Of a stretch of DNA of 64,000 nt, positions 14,383 through 22,059 are shown piece by piece; position 1 is the stretch's first letter; each line of letters starts with the position of its first letter. The position numbers and the translations under genes are program-made. The DNA comes from Amycolatopsis cihanbeyliensis (lineage in GTDB: Bacteria; Actinomycetota; Actinomycetes; Mycobacteriales; Pseudonocardiaceae), in assembly GCF_006715045.1 (NCBI RefSeq), contig NZ_VFML01000001.1:4432501-4496500 (forward strand). The letters are read 5' to 3'. Under the pieces are notes generated by a model. The model worked only from the letters and a program-made list of their open reading frames with translations. It ran no database searches and had not been told where the DNA came from.

Positions 14383-17352
14383 TTGCTGCACGCAGCGAAA
14401 CGTGAGATCACGGTGGTGTACGTGCGGTACGGCATCCTCGGTTCCACACTCGTCTCTGGGGCCCCGATCGGACCTAGGCAGGTCCGGACCGTTCTTGCTG
14501 TCCTGCTCAGCCAGCCCAACCAGCCGGTGAGCACCGAGGCGCTGGCCGGGGAGTTGTGGCCGGGTTCGGCACCCGGCTCGAGCGACGCGGTGCTGCAGGG
14601 CCGGGTGTCCACCCTGCGCAAGGTGCTCTGCCCGGACCTGCCCGCGCGCTCGCCCCGGCAGGTCATCCGTACCCGGCAGGGCAGCTACACGCTGATCCTG
14701 GACGAGGGCGAGCTGGACGCGGCCGAGTTCAGCAGGCTGGTCGAGGCCGGCCAGCGGGCCGCCGCCCAGGGTGACCTGGTCGAGGCAGGCCGCCACCTGC
14801 GGGACGGCCTGCGGCTGTGGCGGGGACCGGCGCTGCAGGACACCGGCCGCGGGCCGGTGCTGTCCGCCTACGCGGGGGTACTGGAGCAGCAGAAGCTGGC
14901 CGCGCTGGAGCAGCGGTTCGAGGTCGACATCGCGCTCGGCCGGCTCAGCGAGGCGATCGGCGGGCTGACCGAGCAGCTGAGCCAGGACCCGACCCAGGAG
15001 AACTTCGCCGCGCTGCTGATCGAGGCGCTGGTCGCCGCCGGAAGGGGCGCGGCGGCGCGGGACGTGTTCGACAGCACGCGGGCCGCGCTGGAGCGGGTCG
15101 GACTTGTTCCCGGTACCCGGCTCTACCTTGCGCGCGAGCAGCTCCAGCCCGAGCCGCAGGCGCCCGCGATCACCCGGCCGACCACCTGCCCCGCCGAGGT
15201 GCCCGCGCAGTTGCCCGACTTCACCGGCCGGGGGGAGTTGCTCGAGCAGATCCGCTCGGCGCTGACCGGTCGCGGTCCCCGGCTGGTGGTGCTCAGCGGG
15301 CCCGGCGGGGTGGGCAAGAGCACCCTCGCGGTGCGCGCGGCGCACCTGCTGCGCCGCGAGTTCCCCGGCGGGCAGGTGGTCGCCGACCTCACCAGCGAGC
15401 CGGGCCGGCCCAGCGAGGTGCTGCGCCGGTTCCTGCTGTCCATCGGGGTCGCCGAGGACGCCATCCCGCACGGCTTCGTCGAGCGGCAGCAGCTCTGGCG
15501 CAGCCGTACCGCGGACGCCAAGGTGCTGGCGCTGCTGGACGACGCCCGCGACGAGGCGCAGGTGCGGGCGTTGCTCCCGGCCGGCGCCGACTGCGGTGTG
15601 CTGGTGACCTCCCGCCGCCGGATGCTGGGGCTGGCCGGGGCGAAGACCATCGCGGTGGAGGCCTTCGACCAGGACGAGTCCTGGGAGCTGCTGTCCGGGA
15701 TCGTCGGCGAGCAGCGGATCGCCGCGGAGCCGGGATCGGCCCGCAAGCTGGTCGAGCTGTGCGCCGGGCTCCCGCTCGCGGTGCGCATCGTCGGGGCCAA
15801 GCTGGCCGCACGCCCGCACGAGACGGTGGAGGAGCTCGCGCTGCGGATCGGTGCCGGGCGCGGCAGGCTGGCCGAGCTGCGGGCGGGTGATCTCGATGTG
15901 CGGGCCACCATCGAGGTGAGTTACGCCGAGTGCACCGAGGGCACCCGCAGGGCGCTGCGCCTGCTCGGCGCGATCCGGTTGCCGGCCGTATCCCGCTCCG
16001 CGCTCGCCTGCCTGCTGGACACGCCGGAGGAGACCGGCGCCGATGTGGCCGAGGCGCTGGTCGAGGCCCAGCTGCTGCAGGTCCGTGGCCGGGACGAGCT
16101 CGGGCAACTGCGCTACCAGCCGCACGACCTGATCGCCGAGTTCGCGGCGGAGAAGGCGCGCGGGGAGGAACCGGCCGGTGTGCTGGACGCCGCGCTGGAC
16201 CGGATGCTGGACGGGTATCTCGCCGCCGGCCGGTGCGGCGGCGAGCGGCACAATCCGGCGAGCTGGTGCGCCGCCGAGGCGGACAACGTGTTCGCGGTGA
16301 CCCGCGCCGCGGTGGAGCGCGGCTGGTGGGAACGGGGATGGCGGCTCGCGGACTCCTTCGCCGAGGTCGCCAAGGTACGGCCGGGGTCGGCCTCGGCGCG
16401 CAACGTGACCGTGCTCGCGCTGCGTGCCGCCCGGCGCTCCGGCGACCTGCGGGCCGAGGCGATCAGCCTGCGCAGGCTGGGCGAGCTGCAATGGCAGCAG
16501 GTCAAGGTGGCCAGCGCGGTGCGCTATCTCGGCGCGGCGGCGCAACGCTTCCGCGGCCTTGACGACGGCGCCGAGCTGGCGCGCACCCTGGTCGTCGAGG
16601 CCGACGTGCTCGCCGAGACGGGCAGGGTGGGGCAGGCGAGGGACCGGCTCAGCACCGCGCTGGAGGCCGCCAAGCAGGCGGATGACCAGCGAGTGCATGC
16701 CGCCGCGCTGGACCAGCTCGGCGGGCTGCACTCCGATGCGGGCGACTTCGCGGAGGCGCAGCGGTGCTTCGTCGAAGCACTGCAACTGGCGCGGGAGGCG
16801 GGCGACCTGCGCGGGATCGTGGCGATACGCAAACGTTTGGCAGACGTGCTGCGCCGGGCCGGGCGCCTCGATCAGGCCGCGGAGCTGCTGGCCGAGGCGC
16901 TGGCCGGGGCGCGGGAGACCGGGGACGCGCACTGGGAGGCGCACGTCCTGCGCAGCCTCGGCGAGGTGCAGCGCTACTTCGGCGACACCGGTCCGGCCCG
17001 CGGCAGCCTCGCGCGCTCGCTCGAGCTGTTCACCGAGCACGGCCACCGGCATGCCGCGGCCTACTCGTTGCGCAGCCTGGCCGACCTGCAGGCCCAGGTG
17101 CGCGAGTACGAGCAGGCCGGTGAGGCGCTCGAGCGCTGCCGCACGATCTTCGACGCGCTCGGCGATCGGCGGGGGCAGGCATACACGCTGCGCAGCCTGG
17201 GTGGGCTGTGCGTGCGGACCGGGCGCTGGGTGCAGGCCGAGCGCTCGCTGCGCGCCGCGCTGACGATCTTCGACGAGCTCTCGATGCGCTGGTTCAGCCA
17301 GGATGCCGCGCGTGCCCTCGCCCAGACCCGGAACTGGTCCAGCGCGAGCTGA
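14383..17352 (+). CDS. SARP-family regulator with ATPase and TPR domains (second)
   Basis: An ~989-residue protein; starts at 14383 or a GTG near 14416 are both possible. Residues ~15-105 are the winged helix (VRTVLAVLLSQPNQPVSTEA), ~110-250 the BTAD, and ~270-560 an NB-ARC-like ATPase (Walker A GPGGVGKST near 306, Walker B VLALLDDARD near 382). Residues ~680-985 are at least five TPR-like repeats. It is paralogous in layout to the SARP at 9594 but clearly divergent. Two secreted wall-active genes follow on the same strand and are its most obvious candidate targets; that is inference from position. Confidence 0.92.
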   Translation: MLHAAKREITVVYVRYGILGSTLVSGAPIGPRQVRTVLAVLLSQPNQPVSTEALAGELWPGSAPGSSDAVLQGRVSTLRKVLCPDLPARSPRQVIRTRQGSYTLILDEGELDAAEFSRLVEAGQRAAAQGDLVEAGRHLRDGLRLWRGPALQDTGRGPVLSAYAGVLEQQKLAALEQRFEVDIALGRLSEAIGGLTEQLSQDPTQENFAALLIEALVAAGRGAAARDVFDSTRAALERVGLVPGTRLYLAREQLQPEPQAPAITRPTTCPAEVPAQLPDFTGRGELLEQIRSALTGRGPRLVVLSGPGGVGKSTLAVRAAHLLRREFPGGQVVADLTSEPGRPSEVLRRFLLSIGVAEDAIPHGFVERQQLWRSRTADAKVLALLDDARDEAQVRALLPAGADCGVLVTSRRRMLGLAGAKTIAVEAFDQDESWELLSGIVGEQRIAAEPGSARKLVELCAGLPLAVRIVGAKLAARPHETVEELALRIGAGRGRLAELRAGDLDVRATIEVSYAECTEGTRRALRLLGAIRLPAVSRSALACLLDTPEETGADVAEALVEAQLLQVRGRDELGQLRYQPHDLIAEFAAEKARGEEPAGVLDAALDRMLDGYLAAGRCGGERHNPASWCAAEADNVFAVTRAAVERGWWERGWRLADSFAEVAKVRPGSASARNVTVLALRAARRSGDLRAEAISLRRLGELQWQQVKVASAVRYLGAAAQRFRGLDDGAELARTLVVEADVLAETGRVGQARDRLSTALEAAKQADDQRVHAAALDQLGGLHSDAGDFAEAQRCFVEALQLAREAGDLRGIVAIRKRLADVLRRAGRLDQAAELLAEALAGARETGDAHWEAHVLRSLGEVQRYFGDTGPARGSLARSLELFTEHGHRHAAAYSLRSLADLQAQVREYEQAGEALERCRTIFDALGDRRGQAYTLRSLGGLCVRTGRWVQAERSLRAALTIFDELSMRWFSQDAARALAQTRNWSSAS

Positions 17353-17452
17353 CCCAAACTTTCGCCAAAATGCGCCCTCGGGTGCGTTGGTGGTAATTGA
17401 TTTCCTTGTCCATGGGCGACATGGTCGATTTCTTGCGGTACTGATATTTCCC

Positions 17453-18436
17453 ATGAGTGCGAGCCGAGTGCGAACCGCGAGTGTCCTGGCGGTTCTCGCC
17501 TGCCTGCTGTTCGCGGGTAATCCGGTGGTCGCGCAGGCCGCCGACCACCCGAGCTCGGATCTGGAACTGACCAGGGACGACATCCTGGTACGTGGCAAGA
17601 GCTGGATCGACGAACGGGTTCCCTACAGCCAGAGCAGCTGGCACACCAACCAGTTCGGCCGGTACCGGCAGGACTGCTCCGGCTACGTGTCGATGGCCTG
17701 GGGGCTGCACCGGGTCCGCTGGACCGGCGACATCATGGAGGTCGCCCACCGGATCGACAGGCGGGACCTGCTGCCCGGCGACGCGTTGTGGTTGCACGGC
17801 AGCAGCACCCAGCACATGGCGTTGTTCGTGCGGTGGGCCGATTCGGCCGAGACCAGGGCGGTGGTCTGGGAGGAGTACCGCACCGGCACGGTGGCCTCGG
17901 AGCGCACCTGGTCGGCGAGCCGCACCTCCCGGTTCAACGCGATCCGCTACGACAACGTGATCGAGGGCGACGCCACCACCTGCGCCACGGCGCAGCTCAG
18001 CCACACCCGGTATCCCGCGCTGGCGGCCGGCGCGAGCGGCGAGCTGGTGCGGGCCGCGCAGTGCCTGCTGATCAGGGCGGGCTTCAACACCGGAGAGGGC
18101 GGGCCCAGCGGCACCTTCGACCCGACAACGGCCGATGCGGCCAGGCAGTTCCGCGCCTCGGTCGGCCTGCCCGCCGAGGGTGAGGTGGACGCGCACACCT
18201 GGACCGCGCTGCTGTCGGCCGGTTCCACGCCGACGATCCAGGACGGCTCCTCGGGCGGCGCCGTGCTCCGCGTGCAGCGCGCGCTCAACGCCGCGCGGTC
18301 GGCCGGGCTCACGGTGGACGGTCGGTTCGGACCGAGGACCACCGCCGCGGTACGCGACTACCAGTCCGCCAGCGGACTCGGCGTGGACGGGATCGTCGGC
18401 CCGAACACCTGGAAGGCGTTGCAGGCGGGTCGCTGA
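17453..18436 (+). CDS. Secreted NlpC/P60-like protein with two peptidoglycan-binding modules
   Basis: A 327-residue protein from ATG 17453. Residues 1-27 are a signal peptide (VLAVLACLLFAGNPVVAQAA). Residues ~45-165 resemble an NlpC/P60-type fold: Cys in QDCSGYVSMAW and a downstream His in QHMALFV, with DLLPGDALWL between. Residues ~180-250 and ~255-325 are two PG_binding_1 modules, the second ending GVDGIVGPNTWKALQAG. It probably acts on or binds cell-wall peptidoglycan outside the cell. The C-terminal modules are nearly repeated in the next gene. The AT-richer leader 17353-17452 may hold its promoter. Confidence 0.85.
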   Translation: MSASRVRTASVLAVLACLLFAGNPVVAQAADHPSSDLELTRDDILVRGKSWIDERVPYSQSSWHTNQFGRYRQDCSGYVSMAWGLHRVRWTGDIMEVAHRIDRRDLLPGDALWLHGSSTQHMALFVRWADSAETRAVVWEEYRTGTVASERTWSASRTSRFNAIRYDNVIEGDATTCATAQLSHTRYPALAAGASGELVRAAQCLLIRAGFNTGEGGPSGTFDPTTADAARQFRASVGLPAEGEVDAHTWTALLSAGSTPTIQDGSSGGAVLRVQRALNAARSAGLTVDGRFGPRTTAAVRDYQSASGLGVDGIVGPNTWKALQAGR

Positions 18437-18467
18437 GCGGCGTCCTATGTCGAGAAAGGAGTGTGCG

Positions 18468-19604
18468 ATGCGCAAGATTCTGGCGAGTCTGGCAACCGGC
18501 GTGCTGGTGGCCGGTGCCGCCGCGGTGGCGACCGTTCCGGCTGCGAGCGCCGCGGACCCGCCGAGCGGTTCCGAGCTGAGCGCCGTGGTGCAGCAGTGCG
18601 ACCAGCAGGTGTCCAACGGCCGGTATGCCGAGCGGAGCGGCCAGTCGCGCACGGTGCCGGTCTGTGCCACTGGAAACGCGGTGCACTGGCGGTCCGGCAT
18701 GACCATCGACTGCGATGGGCAGCGGACGGCGAAGTGCAACAGCTCGACCGACCCGACCTACTGGCACCAGACCGCGTGGCAGCAGCCGGACGGCAAGTAC
18801 CTGAACGCCGAGAAGCTGCCGTACGTCGTGGTGCCCATCTCCACCTCCACCTGGGACCACTACGACTCCGGGATCACCGGTGGCACCGTGGTGGCCGTGG
18901 TGTACGAGGGCAGGGTGGTCTACGGCGTGGTGGGTGATCGCGGCCCGCGGGACGCGATCGGTGAGGCCTCCTACGCGCTGGCCGACGCGCTCGGTATCAA
19001 CCCGAACCCGCGTACCGGCGGGGTTTCCGGCAAGGTGGTCGACTACATCGCGTTTCCCGGGGTGAAGGCGAGCCCGATCGAGGACAACGCGGACGCGGTG
19101 CGCAAGGGGCGGCAGGCCGCGGCGGACCTGGTGGCCGGCCGGGAGGGCTGCGTCGGCACCCAGCTCGACTTCACCAGCTACCCGGCGCTGGAGGCCGGCG
19201 CGACCGGGGACCGGGTGACGGCCGCGCAGTGCCTGCTGCGCGCGGCCGGGTACGACATCGGCGAGGGCGACCCGAGCGGCACCCTGGACGAGTCGACCAT
19301 GGGCGCGGTGCGCGGGTTCCAGTCCGCGGTGGGACTGCCCGCCGAGGGAACGGTGGACGCGCACACCTGGACCGCGCTGCTGTCGGCCGGTTCCACTCCG
19401 CTGCTGCGGGAGGGCGCCACGGGCGAGGCGGTGTACCGGGTGCAGCGCGCGGTCAACGCGGCGACCGGCGCGCGCCTCGCGATGGATGGCATCTTCGGTC
19501 CGAACACCGCGGCCGGGGTGCGGGACTACCAGTCGGCCAGTGGACTCGGCGTGGACGGGATCGTCGGCCCGAACACCTGGCAGGCACTACAGTCGGGTAC
19601 GTGA
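18468..19604 (+). CDS. GH75 chitosanase with two peptidoglycan-binding-type modules
   Basis: A 378-residue secreted protein from ATG 18468 (AAAGGAG site). Residues 1-28 are a signal peptide (ending VPAASAA). Residues ~35-215 match family 75 glycoside hydrolases: TIDCDGQ, then the probable catalytic Asp and Glu in VVGDRGPRDAIGEASYA (fungal GH75 chitosanases use an Asp and a Glu here), then GKVVDYIAFPG. Residues ~230-300 and ~305-377 are two PG_binding_1 modules. It would cleave chitosan or related glucosamine polymers, and the modules may hold it on walls. It begins 31 nt after the preceding gene, so they are probably co-transcribed. Confidence 0.88.
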   Translation: MRKILASLATGVLVAGAAAVATVPAASAADPPSGSELSAVVQQCDQQVSNGRYAERSGQSRTVPVCATGNAVHWRSGMTIDCDGQRTAKCNSSTDPTYWHQTAWQQPDGKYLNAEKLPYVVVPISTSTWDHYDSGITGGTVVAVVYEGRVVYGVVGDRGPRDAIGEASYALADALGINPNPRTGGVSGKVVDYIAFPGVKASPIEDNADAVRKGRQAAADLVAGREGCVGTQLDFTSYPALEAGATGDRVTAAQCLLRAAGYDIGEGDPSGTLDESTMGAVRGFQSAVGLPAEGTVDAHTWTALLSAGSTPLLREGATGEAVYRVQRAVNAATGARLAMDGIFGPNTAAGVRDYQSASGLGVDGIVGPNTWQALQSGT

Positions 19605-19608
19605 TCAC

Positions 19609-19745
19609 AGACCACTGTGAGGGTTATTCGGAACGACCCAGCGACCGCGGGCCGCCAGGCGCGTGCGGGAGGTCGTTGCAGGTCACAGTAGTGGTGACGC
19701 ACGCTACGGACCTGAATAACCCGACATTTGAATAAGACCACTGTG
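19609..19745. repeat. Repeat-rich intergenic segment
   Basis: The segment is bounded by an 11-bp direct repeat AGACCACTGTG (19609-19619 and 19735-19745). It contains an inverted repeat GGGTTATTC (19621-19629) / GAATAACCC (19714-19722) and a related motif GTCACAGTAGTGGTGAC at 19682. It has no open frame of note. It could be a small relic element or a complex regulatory site; neither is proven. Confidence 0.4.
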
Positions 19746-19748
19746 TGC

Positions 19749-19798
19749 GCGGGAATCGGGCAGGAACTCCCCCTCGCTGCCCGATTCCCGCATTTTCT
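19749..19798. terminator. Rho-independent terminator between convergent genes
   Basis: GCGGGAATCGGGCAG (19749-19763) and CTGCCCGATTCCCGC (19777-19791) form a perfect 15-bp stem with a 13-nt loop, followed by ATTTTCTT. It lies between the chitosanase and ohr ends and could serve both strands. Confidence 0.85.
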
Positions 19799-19808
19799 TG
19801 CCCGTCGC

Positions 19809-20240
19809 TCAGGCCAGCGCGGCGTCCATGGTGATCGTCGTGCCGGACAGCGCCTTGCTGACCGGGCAGCCGTCCTTGGCGGTCCGGGCCAGCTCGGCGA
19901 ACCGCTCGGCGTCGAGGCCTTCGACCTCTGCCCGCAGGGTCAGGGCGACCCCGCTGATCTGGTAGCCCTCGGTGTCCGGGCCGAGGGTGACCTCCGCGCT
20001 GACGTCGATCCAGCTCGCGGTCAGGCCCTCCCTGAGGAACACCCCGGACAGGTTCATCGCGAGGCAGGACGAGTGCGCCGCAGCGATCAGCTCCTCGGGG
20101 CTGGTCTGGCCGTCCGGGTCGCCCGAGCGGGTCGGGAAGGACACCGGGAACTGGCCCGCGTTGGACGAGTCCAGGGTGACCTGTCCCTTGCCGGTGCGCA
20201 GGTCGCCTTCCCAGTGGGTGGTGGCATCGCGGCTGGGCAT
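19809..20240 (-). CDS. ohr: Organic hydroperoxide resistance protein (Ohr/OsmC)
   Basis: A 143-residue cytoplasmic thiol peroxidase from ATG 20240 (AAGGAG site). Both redox Cys are visible: AAAHSSCLAMNLSG near residue 60 and DGCPVSKALSG near 125, with the Arg/Glu-containing FPTRSGDPDGQTSPEELIAA region before the first. It reduces organic hydroperoxides to alcohols using dithiol partners. Length fits OsmC/Ohr proteins of about 140 residues. It lies 34 nt downstream of a MarR-type gene with an OhrR-like Cys, so the pair is a peroxide-inducible operon. Confidence 0.9.
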   Translation of the reverse strand: MPSRDATTHWEGDLRTGKGQVTLDSSNAGQFPVSFPTRSGDPDGQTSPEELIAAAHSSCLAMNLSGVFLREGLTASWIDVSAEVTLGPDTEGYQISGVALTLRAEVEGLDAERFAELARTAKDGCPVSKALSGTTITMDAALA

Positions 20241-20274
20241 GACGTATCTCCTTCTGGGTAGGTTCCGGGTGCGG

Positions 20275-20727
20275 TCAGCATCCGGTGTTCGTGGAGCGGA
20301 CCGTGGCGGTGAGGTCCCGCAGCCTGCGAATGAGGTCGCGGCGGCCCTCGTCGTCAAGGCCCATGGCGCAGCCGATCTCCCGCGGGATGCGCTCGGCCCG
20401 TTCGCGCAGCGCGGTGCCCGCCGGGGTGAGCCGGACGGCAACACTGCGCTCGTCCCCCGCCTGCCTGCTGCGGGTCAGCAGGCCACGGGCCTCCAGCCGT
20501 TTCAGCAGCGGGGACACCGTGCCGTAGTCGAGCTGTAGCGCGGCGCCGACCTCTTTCACCGGCCGGGCGTCGCGTTCCCACAGCACGAGCAGCACCAGGT
20601 ACTGGGGGTAGGTCAGGTCCAGCTCCGCCAGCAGCGGCCGGTACAGGTCGGTGACCGCCCGGGACGCCGCGTAGAGCGCGAAGCAGGCTTGCTCCTCCAG
20701 TAGCAGGGCGCGATCGGCAGGGGGCAT
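20275..20727 (-). CDS. ohrR: OhrR-type peroxide-sensing MarR regulator
   Basis: A 150-residue protein from ATG 20727. It has the OhrR N-terminus with a single reactive Cys (LLEEQACFALYAASRAV, Cys near residue 15) and the Tyr-containing LDLTYPQYLVLLVLWE. The MarR winged helix follows (VKEVGAALQLDYGTVSPLLK, wing DERSVAVRLTPAG). In the known mechanism, Cys oxidation by organic peroxides releases DNA and derepresses ohr. The operator at 20737-20763 overlaps the start region, so it is autoregulated with ohr downstream. Confidence 0.9.
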   Translation of the reverse strand: MPPADRALLLEEQACFALYAASRAVTDLYRPLLAELDLTYPQYLVLLVLWERDARPVKEVGAALQLDYGTVSPLLKRLEARGLLTRSRQAGDERSVAVRLTPAGTALRERAERIPREIGCAMGLDDEGRRDLIRRLRDLTATVRSTNTGC

Positions 20728-20736
20728 ACGACAACC

Positions 20737-20763
20737 ATAGCGCGCGATTACATCGTGCGCAAT
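20737..20763. promoter_or_regulatory. OhrR-like operator
   Basis: An imperfect palindrome, ATAGCGCGCGA (20737-20747) with TCGTGCGCAAT (20753-20763), resembles the TTGCGCAC-type half sites of known OhrR operators. It lies 10 nt upstream of the ohrR start. Confidence 0.6.
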
Positions 20764-20779
20764 CTTTTTCGGCGAACGC

Positions 20780-21472
20780 CTACTGCAAGCCGACGAACTC
20801 GAGCATCTGCTCCACGGCGTGCGCGAAGAACTCACTGCTCGGGTCGACGCTGCCGACCAGTTGCCCGAACAGTTCGAAGCTGAGCATGCCGAAGAGCTGG
20901 GTCCAGGCGATCAGCACGCGGGTGAGCACCCTGCTCGGCAGTTCCGGAGCGACCTGCGCGGCCAGCCGGGTGGTCTGGATGTCCAACGTGGCGGAAAGGG
21001 ATGGCCCGGTGAAAGCCGGTCGCACCCCGGTGGTGCCCCAGGCCAGCCGGACCACCCCGACCAGGGCGAGCGGGACCCGCGCGGCGGGCTCGACGGTGTC
21101 CTGTGGTGCGCGGTAACCGGGGACCGGCGAGCCGTAGATGAGCGCGTACTCGTGCGGGTGCGCCCTGGCCCACTTGCGGGCGGCGTGGCAGCACATCCGC
21201 CACTGCTCGATGGGCACCACCTCCCTGGCGGCCGCCTCCTCGACGGCCGCGCCGAGCGTGTTGTAGGCGTCGATGATCAGGGCGGTCAGCAGGTGGTCGC
21301 GGCTGGGGAAGTACCGGTAGAGAGCCGAGGACACCATGCCCAGCTTGCGGGAGACGGCGCGCAGGGACAGCCCGTCCGCGCCCACCTGGGCGAGCTGCCT
21401 GCGCGCTTCGTCCTTGATCTCCCTGGTCAGCTCCGCGCGGGCTCGTTCGCGTGCTGTGCGGCTGGTCGTCAC
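20780..21472 (-). CDS. TetR-family regulator
   Basis: A 230-residue protein from GTG 21472. The N-terminal TetR helix-turn-helix covers residues ~15-62 (ADGLSLRAVSRKLGMVSSAL, then YRYFPSRDHLLTALI). The C-terminal region (~85-225) has the WHG-type pattern of the TetR_C_33 group (KWARAHPHEYALIYGSPVPGY). Two palindromes with consensus AGAGCAnTGCTCT lie between it and the divergent F420-type gene and are probably its operators. The ligand is unknown. Confidence 0.88.
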   Translation of the reverse strand: MTTSRTARERARAELTREIKDEARRQLAQVGADGLSLRAVSRKLGMVSSALYRYFPSRDHLLTALIIDAYNTLGAAVEEAAAREVVPIEQWRMCCHAARKWARAHPHEYALIYGSPVPGYRAPQDTVEPAARVPLALVGVVRLAWGTTGVRPAFTGPSLSATLDIQTTRLAAQVAPELPSRVLTRVLIAWTQLFGMLSFELFGQLVGSVDPSSEFFAHAVEQMLEFVGLQ

Positions 21473-21510
21473 CCCGGCAGTCTGCCATTTACGAGATCAC
21501 TGCACAAATT

Positions 21511-21580
21511 AGAGAGCAATGCTCTTGACTGGACGCATCGCTCTCGTGTTCACTGCTCCTATTCGAGAGCACTGCTCTCG
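21511..21580. promoter_or_regulatory. Twin TetR operators
   Basis: Operator 1: AGAGCA (21513-21518), A, TGCTCT (21520-21525). Operator 2: CGAGAGCA (21564-21571), C, TGCTCTCG (21573-21580), a perfect 8-1-8 palindrome. The centres are 53 bp apart, and both lie between the divergent tetR and the F420-type gene. Confidence 0.65.
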
Positions 21581-21599
21581 TGAGTGAAGGGAGAGCGCC

Positions 21600-22049
21600 A
21601 TGAACACCACCGCCCGTTACCTCGAGCCCGGCCGCGCCGCCGGGGTGCTGAACACCGTCGTGACCGGCCTGACCCGGCTCGGAGTCAGCCTGTGGGGGAG
21701 CCGGGTGCTTGCCGTGCGTGGCCGGGTGAGCGGCGAGTGGCGCACCGTCCCGGTGAACGTGCTGACCTTCCGGGGCGAGCGCTATCTGGTCGCGCCGCGC
21801 GGGGAGACGCAGTGGGTGCGCAACCTGCGGGTGGCCGGGGGCGGCGAGTTGCGAGTCGGCAGCCGGGTCGAGGCGTTCGCCGCGACCCCGGTAGCCGATG
21901 CCGACAAGCCCGCGCTGCTGCGTGCCTACCTGCGGCGCTGGAAGTTCGAGGTAGGCGTCTTCTTCGACGGGGTCGACCAGGACGCACCGGAGCACCGCCT
22001 ACGCGAGATCGCCCCGGACTACCCCGCCTTCCACCTCCGCGGTAGGTGA
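21600..22049 (+). CDS. Deazaflavin (F420)-dependent nitroreductase-family protein
   Basis: A 149-residue protein from ATG 21600 (AAGGGAGAG site). It has the split-barrel pattern of the Ddn/FDOR family: RGRVSGEWRTVPVNVLTFRG near residues 40-60, then RYLVAPRGETQWVRNLRVAG near 62-80 and VEAFAATPV. Such enzymes use reduced F420 to reduce quinones, nitro compounds or other substrates near the membrane. The specific substrate is unknown. It is divergent from a tetR gene and probably repressed by it. Confidence 0.8.
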   Translation: MNTTARYLEPGRAAGVLNTVVTGLTRLGVSLWGSRVLAVRGRVSGEWRTVPVNVLTFRGERYLVAPRGETQWVRNLRVAGGGELRVGSRVEAFAATPVADADKPALLRAYLRRWKFEVGVFFDGVDQDAPEHRLREIAPDYPAFHLRGR

Positions 22050-22059
22050 AGGTGCGGGG

